This document shows, in pieces, positions 1 to 8,543 of a DNA stretch of 64,000 nt (position 1 is its first letter; each line of letters begins with the position of its first letter). The stretch spans positions 1-64,000 of the forward strand of contig CAWJWP010000013.1 in the NCBI GenBank assembly GCA_963846495.1, written 5' to 3'. The notes beneath the pieces were generated by a model that was not told the origin of the DNA, did no database searches, and saw only the letters and a list, made by a program, of their open reading frames with translations. The stretch comes from DASYQD01 sp963846495. GTDB lineage: Bacteria; Acidobacteriota; Thermoanaerobaculia; Multivoradales; JAIOJS01. A program made the translations under genes and the position numbers.

Positions 1-1332
1 CGTCGAGCACGAGCGGCGGCTCCGGGCCGGCGAGCATCTCCTTGAGCTGCCGTGCGTCGATGCGCACGGCACCGCGCGGGTCGCTTTCATCCTTGCGCAG
101 CAGGTCCTCGACGCTGCTCACGCGCTCCTCCGCCACCGTCGCGGCGGCGATGCGGCGCGCGTACCACGCCGCCATCGGCGTGCCGGTGATGCCGTGCAGC
201 ACGACCGACACCGTGACGACCACACCCGCGATGGCGAGGATCGTCCGCCCCTCCGCCACCTCCGCTTGCACGATCAACAGCGCGAGGAGGAGCGACGCCA
301 AGCCGCGCGGCCCGAACCAGCCGATGAAGAGGCGGGCGCCGCGCGACACCGCCGCCCGCCGCAGCACCAGCGCCACCGCCGCCGGCCGCGCCACGAAGAG
401 CGTGATGCCGGCGAGCGCCAGCGCCGCGACGAGCGGGATCGTCGTCACCTCGGTCGACAGCACGGCGCCGAAGAGGATGAAGGTGAAGAGCATGATCATC
501 TCGGACGTCGCTTCGCCGTATTCGACGAAGCAGTCGCACAGCTCGAGGCCGAGGGCCGCGATCGCGGCGCCGGCGGCGAAGGCGGCGAGGAAACCGTCGC
601 CGCCGGCAGCCACGCCGCTGCTGTAGGCGGCGAAGACGAGCCCCATGCCGTAGAGCGCCTGGTACTCGCGGCGGATGCCGTAGCGGCGGTCGGCACGCGT
701 CATCGACCAGGCGCCGACGGCGCCGACGATGAAGCCGAGGACCGGGCCGATCAGGAGGATCTCGCCGCCGACCAGCAGCCAGCCGCCAACGCCTGCAGCG
801 GACGCCTTCATCACCGCCACCGTGATCAGCACGATCGGCAGGACCACGACGTCGTTCGTCGCCGCCTCGAGGATGAGCGTGTCGCGCACCGGCGACGGGA
901 TGCGCTGGTCGCGGACGACGTCGCGCACGACGACGGGATCGGTCGACGACAGCACCGCGCCGAGCAGCAGCGATGCGCCGATCCCGAGGCCGAAGAGAAA
1001 GTGCGCGGTGGTGGCGACGATCAGGATGCACAGCAGCGTGCCGGGCCCGAGCACCAGCGCCGGCACCAGCCAGGCGTCGGGCGAACGGTCGAGCTTCAAC
1101 CGCACGGCGTCGAGGAAAAGCACCAGCGCCAGCGTCACCGTCGCGATCGCCTCGAGCATCGGCGACTCGGGCGTAGCGCGATCACCTTCAGCCCGTGCGG
1201 CCCGAGCAGAAAACCGACGCCGAGGAAGATCGCCGGGAAGGAGATCGGCGCCCGCGACACGAAACCTTCGGTGAGCCCCGCGAGCAGCAGGACGAAGGCC
1301 GCGAGCGCGAGGAAGGTCAGGAAGTCGGGCAC
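1..1332 (-). CDS. Cation:proton antiporter (CPA1/Kef-like) with C-terminal rhodanese domain, partial
   Basis: Integral membrane Na+ or K+/H+ exchanger. The N-terminus (VPDFLTFLALAAFVLLLAG) begins at a GTG preceded by GAGG. About ten further hydrophobic segments follow, with the family-like stretches GAVLSSTDPVVVRDVV and FIGWFGPRGLASLLLALL. After the last membrane helix comes a basic linker, then AVRIDARQLKEMLAGPEPP followed by LVLD. This is how a rhodanese domain opens, and the window edge cuts it off. One base appears missing near 1162: the first 55 residues are in one frame and everything from MLEAIATVTLALVLF on is in another. The first codons overlap the 3' end of the upstream esterase gene. 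The family assignment is firm; the ion specificity is not known. Confidence 0.8.
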
Positions 1333-2768
1333 GCGGCGATCGACCTCGTCAACGCCCGCGGGCCGCGGGCGTCGGTCGCGGCGACGGCCGCGCGCGGCAC
1401 GGTCCCGCTCGGCTCCATGACGTCCATGTAGAGGACGCCGTCGACGACCTCGGCCAGCGCGCCCGCAGGCCCCCGTACTTGATGACACGTGCCAGCATTG
1501 GCTCGTCGAGCCAGGCAGGCCGCGCGCCGCCGCGCCGCAAGTCGAGGAAGGCGTTGGTGAAACCGGCGCGGTGGAAGAGGTCCTCGAGCGATCCCGCGCT
1601 CGGCGGCAGGAGCCGATCGGCGGCGCCTGCGCACCGCGAACTGGTGCTGCCCGTGGTGCGCCACGAGCGCGATCAAGTAGTACTCGTCGCCGAGCTCGGC
1701 TTGAGCCACGGCTCCCGCCGGCTGCCACACCTGGTAGAGCGGCGCGAGGTCGGCCGGCGCTTCGACGCGGGCGAGGTTGCGCACCGCGTGCCCGTTGTGC
1801 ATCCAGGCGATGATCTTCTTGCCGGGGTAGCGCTCGCGCGCGAGCCAAACCAGGTGCTCGCCCATGATGCGGTCGCGCACCGGGAAGTTCACCGTGTCGG
1901 CCATCAGCGGCTTCGTCCACTCGGTGGCCCACGAAGTCGGGGCGAGCCGGCGCACGCCGTTGACGATCTGCGCCCAGAGGTCGCGCTCCTCGACGACGCT
2001 GTCGCTGCTGCGCAGGCGCTCCTCGAGCTCGTCGAGCGCGCCGATGAACGCGGTGCGGGCGGCAAGCTCGGGCAGCTCGCCGAACTCGTACTGCGCCTCG
2101 ACGATGTTGGGCAGCAGCGGGGCGATGCGCTCGTCGAACTCGGCGCGCGGCATCCCGGCCGCCACGGCGACGCGGCGCAGATCGTCGGCGAACATCCGCT
2201 CCGACACGGCGCCGGTGAACTGCACGTCGAAGCCGGCGAGCTCGAGCGGCCGCGGCGAGCGCGCGGCGGCGGCGAAGTACTCGATGAGCGGCTGCATCTG
2301 CTTGCTGCGCGACCAGATGGCGAACACCGACTCGCGGAAGGCGAGGGCGGGGTCTTCGCCGGCCTCGATGCGCTGCCACCCCTTCCAGCAGTCGTAGAGG
2401 CCGCTCTCGAAGGCGAGCACGTCGTAGCCATCTCGCGGTGCAGGAAGCGCACGATCCGCGAGCGGGCGAGGAAGGAGGTGCCGTCGCCGTGCGTGACCTC
2501 GCCGAGCGCCACGATGCGCGCACCGGCGAGCGCGGTGCGCAGCGGCTTGAGGTCCGAGAAGTCCTCGTCGCCCGGGTCGATCGAGCGCAACGGCACGGCG
2601 TGGTCGCGCAGCCAGGCGACCTTGGCGTCGTCCGTCGCCGCAGCCTCGGCGGGGCGACGCAGCCGGCTTGGCTGCCGGCTGTGCGTTGGGCTGCGAGGCG
2701 CACACGACCGAAAGCGCGAGCGCGGCGAGAAGCGCGACTCCAGCGAAGCGTGACCGGCATGGCCGCAT
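1317..2768 (-). pseudogene. Erythromycin-esterase-like secreted protein, interrupted by frameshifts
   Basis: Member of the erythromycin esterase/succinoglycan-biosynthesis-like family (EreA/ChanN-type fold); the real substrate is unknown. It starts at ATG 2768 with a signal peptide (MRPCRSRFAGVALLAALALS). The conserved block ARIVALGEVTHGDGTSFLA carries the catalytic GE.TH motif. It is followed by YDVLAFESGLYDCWKGW, ERYPGKKIIAWMHNGHAVRN (the second His motif) and, near the end, VDGVLYMDVMEPSG. These pieces lie in different frames, with breaks near 2650, 2430, 1640 and 1480. Restored length is about 480 residues, normal for the family plus a signal. The gene is divergent from the phosphatase-like gene at 2841. 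Confidence 0.72.
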
Positions 2769-2840
2769 GCTACGACGACCAGCCCGGGGCAGGACTCTGC
2801 ACCGCGGCCCGCGGACGAGGAAGACGGACCGCAATCCGCG

Positions 2841-3720
2841 ATGTGGAAGCGAAGGATCAAGCGGGCCTTGGCGGTGCTCGGCGCCATCGTCGTCCTGGCG
2901 ATCGCCTACCGCGTCGCCTTCGTCTACCAGCTGCGGCCGGGGGGCTGCGTGACACCGGCGCGCCCTCCACCGCCGGCGCCGAGCGGCCCGCGGCTCGCGC
3001 CACCCGCGCCGCGCACCGCCCGTCGAGACCCGCCCGTTGCGCGTCCTCTCGTACAACATCGACGGGCACGCCGCGCTCGCACGCCGGCCACCTGGCGGAG
3101 ATCGCGCGCGTCATCCGCGAGCAGCGGCCCGACGTGGTGGCCCTGCAGGAGGTGCACCGCGGCACCTGGCAGGCGCGCTTCCGCGACCAGCCCGCCGAGC
3201 TCGCGCGGCTCACCGGCATGTAGGTGGACTTCGGCCGCAGCTTCTGCGTGCTCGGCGGCGAGTTCGGCAACGCCATCCTCACCCGCGGGGCGCTCCGCGA
3301 AGTCGAGGTGATCCCGCTGCCCAGCTTCGGCGAGCCGCGCTCGCTGCTGCGCGCGCGCGTCGACGTCGGCGGCACCGAGCTCGACGTCATGGTCACCCAC
3401 CTCGCGGCCTGGGGCGGGCTGAACCGCCGCATCCGTACGCGCCAGGCCGCTGCCTTGCCGAGCGGGCGCGCGCGGCCGGCCGCCGCTTCGTGCTCTGCGG
3501 CGACCTCAACGCCACGCCGGGTTCCGACGAGCTCGCGGCGCTGCTCGGCGGCGACCTCATGCGCTGTGCGGCGGCGCCACCGACGCGACGCACCCGCTGC
3601 TCGGGCAGCGCATCGACTACATCTTCGCCGGTCCGGGGTGGCGGGTGAGCAGGCGGCGTGCTCCACCCGGCCCGTCCGACCACTGGCCCATCATCGCCGA
3701 GCTGACACCGGGCGCCGCGA
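2841..3720 (+). pseudogene. Endonuclease/exonuclease/phosphatase family protein, interrupted
   Basis: Metal-dependent phosphodiesterase fold (EEP). The start MWKRRIKRALAVLGAIVVLA is a membrane anchor. Then come LRVLSYNIDG, PDVVALQEVH (metal-binding Glu), FVLCGDLNATPGSDE (Asp/Asn motif), QRIDYIFAG and PSDHWPIIAEL (catalytic SDH motif), so every signature block is present. However, they are spread over several frames (shifts near 2960, 3085, 3465 and 3565), and an in-frame TAG at 3221-3223 sits between LTGM and VDFGRSFCVLGGEFGNA. The end is approximate because no convincing stop follows the SDH motif. The PLD gene starts 30 bases further on, so the two were probably co-transcribed. Confidence 0.68.
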
Positions 3721-3750
3721 CGAACGGCGCACCACGAGAGCGAGGTCACG

Positions 3751-5064
3751 ATGGCCGATGCTGCCGACACGAAGAAGACGAAGCGCGGCAAGCGGAACGT
3801 CGAGTGGAGCTGTGGCTCTTCCTCCTGCTGGTTCGTCACGCACGCTGGTGCTGGTCGTCGCCGCTGTGGAGCGTGCACGCGGGCGCGAGGTCCACCTCAC
3901 CGTGCGCGGCGTCGACTCGCTGCGCGAGGCGCTCCCCTCGATCGCCGGCGCCACCCACGGCACGCTCTTCTACGGCAACCGCGTCGAGGTGCTGCAGAAC
4001 GGCGACGGGTTCTTCCCGCCGCTGCTGCCCGACATCGCGGCGGCGAAGCAGACCATCCACCTCGAGAGCTACGTCTGGTGGCAGGGCGACATCTGCCGCC
4101 GGGTCGCCGAGGCTCTGGCCGAGCGGGCGCGCGCCGGCGTCGAGGTGCGCGTGCTGCTCGACGCCTCCGGCTCGGCGCGCATGGACGAGGAGCTGCTCGC
4201 GCTGATGGGCGGGCGCCGGCGTCAGGGGCAAGTACCGGCCGCTGCGGCCCAGCAACCTCGGCCGCATGAACCGCCGCGACCATCGCAAGATCGCGGTGAT
4301 GGACGGCCGCATCGGCTACGTCTTCGGCCACGGCATCGCCGAGGAGTGGACTGGGCACGGCGCAGGACGCCAAGCACTGGCGCGACACCGGCGCGCGCCT
4401 CGAGGGTCCGATCGTCGGCGTCCTGCAGTCGGCGTTCACCGAGAACTGGGTCGAGGAGACGGGCGAGGTGCTGGTCGGGCCGAAGTACTTCCCGCCCCTC
4501 GAACCGGCCGGGGACGTGCAGGCGCACCTCGCCTACCACTTCGGCCACGGCAGCGTCTCCTCGGTGGACCTCCTCTACCGGCTGGCCTTCGCCTCGGCGC
4601 AGCGCGAGCTGTGGATCCAGAACCCGTACCTCGCCGTCGACGACGACGTCTCGGAGCTGCTGGGCGAGACGGCGAAGCGCGGCGTCGACGTGCGCCTGAT
4701 GCTCCCCGGCGAGATCACCGACGTGCAGGCGGTGCGCCACGCCGGCCACGCGCTCTTCGACCCGCTGCTCGCGCCCGGGGTCAAGATCTGCGAGTACCAG
4801 CCGACGCTCAACCACCAGAAGATCGTCATCGTCGACGGGCTGTGGTCGCACATCGGCTCGACCAACCTCGACAACCGCTCCTTCGAGACGCAACGACGAG
4901 ATCAGCATGGGCATCGTCGACGAGAGGATCGCCGCCGAGCTGCGCGCGGCGTTCCTGCAAGACTCAAGGCCTGCGAGCCGATCGGCTACCGCCAGTGGAA
5001 GTCCCGCGCCTGGAGCCACAAGCTGCGCGACTGGGCCTCCTACCGCTTCCACGACCTGCTCTGA
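3751..5064 (+). pseudogene. Cardiolipin synthase-like phospholipase D protein (copy 1), interrupted
   Basis: Two-HKD phospholipase D protein of the ClsB type, which would transfer phosphatidyl groups in the membrane. The start is MADAADTKKTKRGKRNVEW with GAGG upstream. The first HKD motif is in RRDHRKIAVMDGRIGYVFGH and the second in NHQKIVIVDGLWSHIG followed by STNLDNRSF. The whole protein aligns with the intact copy at 53319-54572. That alignment places five one-base errors near 3830, 4205, 4350, 4890 and 4960, some extra and some missing bases. This copy has a longer basic N-terminus and a slightly different C-terminus (ending YRFHDLL). Catalytic residues are all retained, which argues for sequence errors rather than long-standing decay. 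Confidence 0.78.
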
Positions 5065-5066
5065 GA

Positions 5067-6650
5067 CTACCCCTCCATCAACAGCCGCAAATACTCGTTA
5101 TAGAAAAGGCCGGTTGGGTCCTGGCTCTGGCGGTAGTCGTTGAAGGCCTGCTGGCGCGCGCCGCGCCGGGCGCGGAGGGCGGCGATGAAGTTGGGGTTGA
5201 AGGCCGCGCTGGCGGTACCGGCCGGCAGGTTCGGATCGTAAAAGCCGTACATTTTCCCGTTGTGTGGAAAGCCGCCCATGGCGACCCAGTCGCGCTCGAC
5301 GCCGGCGAAGAACTGCAACAGCTTGGCAGGGTAATCGGCTGACGGAACCGCGTCGACGAATCCGATCAGGTCCAGGTTGATGAAGTACGCGTCGGGGTTG
5401 GTCGAATAGGCGCTCGACATCGCGGAGCTGCCGCCCTTGACGAAGCGGAACTCCATCGGCGCGGCGATGTGAAAGCTGTCATTCTCGAGGACTCGCTGGG
5501 TGACGACGTCGAGGCCATCCCACACCTTGCCGAGCCCCGCCGCGTCGAGGTTGGGCAGCTCGATGAAGTAGGACATGAACATGACATTGGAAGCGGTGGT
5601 CAGCCAAAGCTCCGAATGGGCGCCGTTTGCCACGTCGGCCTGCAACACGATCACTTCGATCGCCGCCGCAGTAATGATCGAAGCCGGAATGTAAGAACCA
5701 AGACCTGCAAGGTATTGAGACTGCGGCACGCCCGGTGAGGGGAGCTTCCCCGCGCCGAAAGTCCCTTCCTGCGCGAGCGTACACGCCGTTGCCGGATCGG
5801 TGGCGGAATTGGGTGTCTGCGGATTCGGATTTGCCACGATGTCCCACCACAGCACCAGGAAATTCGGCTGGCCAAACGGTGCGGCGTAGGGGGTGAAAAA
5901 CACCTCGAGCCGGTCATGTTTCGAGGGCCCTGCGAGGAGCCCCTGCATTCCCGTCACGAACGCCTGCTTGTTCGCCCACGAGTACTTCTGCGTGCCTCCC
6001 TGGAGCGTGTTCGCCCAGGGGCGCGGCTGGACATCGAGAATGATCCTGACCACGACTCCGAGCCCGCCCAGAGAGACGCGAGCGAACTGCAACGGCGTCC
6101 AACCCCCGACGGGCACTGATGACGCGTCGATGGTCTCGAGATTCCCGTCCGCATCGAGAATCACGAATGCCGACGCCGTCTCCGCGAAGATCGGCGCCTC
6201 CACCGTTCCGCCGTGCACGTCGACCGCGGTCATGCCGCCGATGCTGAAGAAACCGCCCGCCGTGACGGTCTTGAACATCAGGTTGTTCTGGGTGAGGAAG
6301 GCATCGACATAGTCCTCGCGGACGCCGGGATTCACCGTGATCTGCTGTGGACCGGGTCCGAGGGTGATGCCGTTGGCGCCGACGTCGACGTAGCAGGACA
6401 TATCCACCAGATAGGAGGTCGGTGCCGGCGGGGGCGCGTTGCGGTTGTCGTCCGTCACCAACGGCGGCTGGGAATGCCGCTGGCCGCTGACGCGGACCGT
6501 CACCCCGTCTTGCTTGGCGGCCGTGAGCACGGCCTGCAGGTCCGCCAGATTCTTCGGAGTGAAGTAGTACTGCTGGCCGCCGGTCGGCGGCAGGTGCTCG
6601 ATGTTCCCGCTAAAGTTCCACCAGGTGGGCGCAGAGCCATTCGGAGCCAT
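5067..6650 (-). CDS. FAD-binding (PCMH-type) oxidoreductase, aldonolactone-oxidase-like
   Basis: Flavin-dependent oxidase of the vanillyl-alcohol/aldonolactone oxidase superfamily, 527 residues and intact. An N-terminal FAD domain has VTVRVSGQRHSQPPLV and TAGGFFSIGGMTAVDVHGG, the PCMH flavin-contact loops. The C-terminal end DPTGLFYNEYLRLLM closely resembles the terminal DPxGxFxNxYL block of L-gulonolactone and D-arabinono-lactone oxidases. The start is ATG 6650, preceded by an AAGGGGGAG ribosome site; further upstream in the same frame there is only noise. Codon use is less GC-biased than in the neighbours, so it may have been acquired. The substrate is not deducible. No signal peptide is seen. 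Confidence 0.85.
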   Translation of the reverse strand: MAPNGSAPTWWNFSGNIEHLPPTGGQQYYFTPKNLADLQAVLTAAKQDGVTVRVSGQRHSQPPLVTDDNRNAPPPAPTSYLVDMSCYVDVGANGITLGPGPQQITVNPGVREDYVDAFLTQNNLMFKTVTAGGFFSIGGMTAVDVHGGTVEAPIFAETASAFVILDADGNLETIDASSVPVGGWTPLQFARVSLGGLGVVVRIILDVQPRPWANTLQGGTQKYSWANKQAFVTGMQGLLAGPSKHDRLEVFFTPYAAPFGQPNFLVLWWDIVANPNPQTPNSATDPATACTLAQEGTFGAGKLPSPGVPQSQYLAGLGSYIPASIITAAAIEVIVLQADVANGAHSELWLTTASNVMFMSYFIELPNLDAAGLGKVWDGLDVVTQRVLENDSFHIAAPMEFRFVKGGSSAMSSAYSTNPDAYFINLDLIGFVDAVPSADYPAKLLQFFAGVERDWVAMGGFPHNGKMYGFYDPNLPAGTASAAFNPNFIAALRARRGARQQAFNDYRQSQDPTGLFYNEYLRLLMEG

Positions 6651-6730
6651 TCGCTCCCCCTTTCCTCTTGTACGTGGAATTGCCGAGGCTGCGGCGACGA
6701 TAGGCCAACACGTGGCTGATGTCGATAAGG

Positions 6731-7289
6731 ATGGCGTCTGAGCGACGACCGAAGACGACCCACGCGCGCTGAGATCGCCGCCGCGGCGGGCGCGACGGTG
6801 CCCGACCTCGTGGCGCCCGGGCTGCACGTGCTGGTGTGCGGCATCAATCCGAGCCTCTACTCGGCGGCCATGGGCTGTCACTTCGCGCGGCCGGGCAACC
6901 GCTTCTGGAAGGCGCTCCACGCGTCGGGGCTGACGCCGCGGCTGCTGGCGCCGTGGGAAGGCGAGGCGCTGCTGGCGTGCGGCATCGGCATCACCAACTT
7001 GGTAGATCGCGCGACAGCGCGGGCGGAGGAGCTGTCGGCGGAGGAGATCCGCGCCGGCGTGGCGCCGTTGCTGCGCAAAGTGCGGCGATTGGCGCCACAC
7101 ATCGTCGCCGTGCTCGGCATCGGCGCTTATCGCACGGCGTTGGGAAGGCCGCGTGCCGAGCTCGGGCCGCAGCCCGAGGCGTTTGGGCCCTCGCGGCTGT
7201 GGGTGCTGCCGAATCCGAGCGGGTTGAACGCGCACTACCAGCTGGCCGCGCTGGCGGCGAAGTTCGCCGAGCTGCGCGAAGCGACCTGA
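6731..7289 (+). CDS. mug: G/U mismatch-specific DNA glycosylase (Mug)
   Basis: Removes uracil or ethenocytosine mispaired with guanine. LHVLVCGINPSLYSAA is the catalytic loop; the Asn of GINP is the general residue of the Mug/TDG group, and here Ser replaces the usual following Gly. ARPGNRFWKALHASG and RLWVLPNPSGLNAHYQ match the family closely. The certain in-frame part runs from GTG 6798. The natural N-terminus probably begins at ATG 6731 (MASERRPKT) and joins RAEIAAAAGATVPDL after removal of one C from the run at 6759-6761, because the region just before 6798 also reads as family-like sequence. Ends 6 bases before the convergent repair gene at 7296. Confidence 0.85.
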
Positions 7290-7295
7290 CCGCCG

Positions 7296-8093
7296 TCAGC
7301 GACGCCGCGACTTCGCGGCGAGCTTGCGCGTCACCGTTGGCCGCAAGAGATCGCGCACCGCGTCCTTCCCCACCCAACGCGCCGCCGGGTCCACCGACGC
7401 GGCGAGCCGCTGCGCGAGCTCGACTGCCGCGGCGTGGAGCTCGGGCCTCCGGTGGCCGATACCGCGCAGCGCCCAGCTCACGCCTTTCTTGACGAAGTTG
7501 CGCTCGTCCTCGGCGGCGCGCTCGACGAGCGGCAGGCAGCGGAGGAACGCTTCGTCGCTCGCCTGCTTGTCGTGCCCGGCGAGCGAGGCGAGCAGCGCGA
7601 ACGCGGCGCGCTTCTCGAATTCCGGTTTGCGCTTCGCCCACTGCTCGACCTTGCGAAAAGCGTAGCGGCGTCTTGTCGAAGAGGTGGAAGCAGAGCGCAT
7701 CGCAGATCGCCCAGTTGTCGAAGTCGCGGCACCAGCGGTCCATCTGCGCCGGCGTGACGCGCTCGGGCTCATCCACGAACGGCGCCAGCATGCGCGCTTC
7801 GTAGACGCCGGTCTCCCACAGCGCCAGCGCGAGCTCGTGGTTGCGCCCGAGTCGCTTGCCGAGATCGCGGAGGTCGCCCACCGAGACGCCGTAGACCTTC
7901 TCCGCCACGATGCCGTAACGCGCCATGCCGTCGCGGTTGCGCTTGCTGCCGCGGCGCTCGAGCCAGGCGAGGACGCTCTCCACCGACGCCGGTTCGCTGC
8001 GACTCGCGCGCGTTCGCGGCGTCGCCGTTCGCTTCTTGGCTGGGCCGTGGCTGCAACCCGGCCCGCGGCCCCCTTCTTCGCCCTCGTCGCCAT
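7296..8093 (-). CDS. DNA alkylation repair protein (AlkD-like HEAT repeats), frameshifted
   Basis: AlkD-type glycosylase built of HEAT-like repeats. ARYGIVAEKVYGVSVGDLRD, LWETGVYEARMLAPFVDEPE and CRDFDNWAICDALCFHLFD are typical; the Trp and Asp of the last block line the lesion pocket in this family. The second half (WAKRKPEFEKRAAFALLASL and FVKKGVSWALRGIGHRRPEL) is in another frame after a break near 7655. The basic, low-complexity N-terminus from ATG 8093 also needs one shift near 8045 to join KKRTATPRTRAS. Restored size is about 265 residues. It sits tail to tail with mug, so two base-repair genes are neighbours here. Confidence 0.78.
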   Translation of the reverse strand: MATRAKKGAAGRVAATAQPRSERRRRERARVAANRRRWRASSPGSSAAAASATATAWRVTASWRRRSTASRWATSAISASDSGATTSSRWRCGRPASTKRACWRRSWMSPSASRRRRWTAGAATSTTGRSAMRSASTSSTRRRYAFRKVEQWAKRKPEFEKRAAFALLASLAGHDKQASDEAFLRCLPLVERAAEDERNFVKKGVSWALRGIGHRRPELHAAAVELAQRLAASVDPAARWVGKDAVRDLLRPTVTRKLAAKSRRR

Positions 8094-8265
8094 GGCGCGG
8101 CGGAGCGTACCGCAGCCTCAACGACCTGTTCTATCGGGCCACGTGCGCTCGCCGCTCAACGGGCGCGCACCCGCACTCGCCGGGTGGAATGACGGTACCC
8201 GCGGCCGGCGCGCCGCCCTCCGGCGTCAGCGTCACCGCGTAGCAGCTCGTCGCTCATCGGTCGCC

Positions 8266-8440
8266 TTGCCACTCATCGGCGCCATCGCCGCCACCCGTGG
8301 CATGTTGGGAACGGGCGCCGGCCTGCTGCTCTCTCGCCGCGTTACCCGACCGCCGGCGCCGCATCGTCGGCTGGACGCTGCTCGCCGTCGGCGTCGCCAG
8401 CACGATCCCGCTCGGCATGCTGGTGTTCCGCAGCACCTAG
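8266..8440 (+). pseudogene. Small two-helix membrane protein, frameshifted
   Basis: Short conserved-looking hydrophobic protein of about 58 residues. The first part LPLIGAIAATRGMLGTGAGL is a membrane helix. After a shift near 8337 the sequence continues as RRRRIVGWTLLAVGVASTIP and LGMLVFRST, then TAG. The pattern (helix, basic loop with RRRR, helix) is that of small bacterial membrane proteins of unknown role. The start is uncertain because no ATG or clear ribosome site is present; 8266 is simply the first plausible codon. The 170 bases before it, back to the repair gene, hold nothing recognisable. Confidence 0.4.
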
Positions 8441-8441
8441 C

Positions 8442-8527
8442 GGCCAGCTCTCCGGCGGCCAGCAGCAGCACGTCGCGCTCGCTCGCGCCCTCGCCAGCGC
8501 GCCGCGCGTGCTGCTGCTCGACGAGCC
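8442..8527 (+). pseudogene. Duplicated fragment of an ABC ATPase gene (signature to Walker B)
   Basis: These 86 bases align without gaps to 12233-12318, inside the cysA-type gene, with 82 identical positions by my count. They encode QLSGGQQQHVALARALASAP followed by RVLLLDEP, i.e. the ABC signature and Walker B, with no Walker A before and no continuation after. The fragment begins two bases after the stop of the small membrane protein and ends 17 bases before the ELWxxDGT gene. It cannot encode a working ATPase. Confidence 0.8.
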
Positions 8528-8543
8528 TTGCCGGGCCCGCCGC

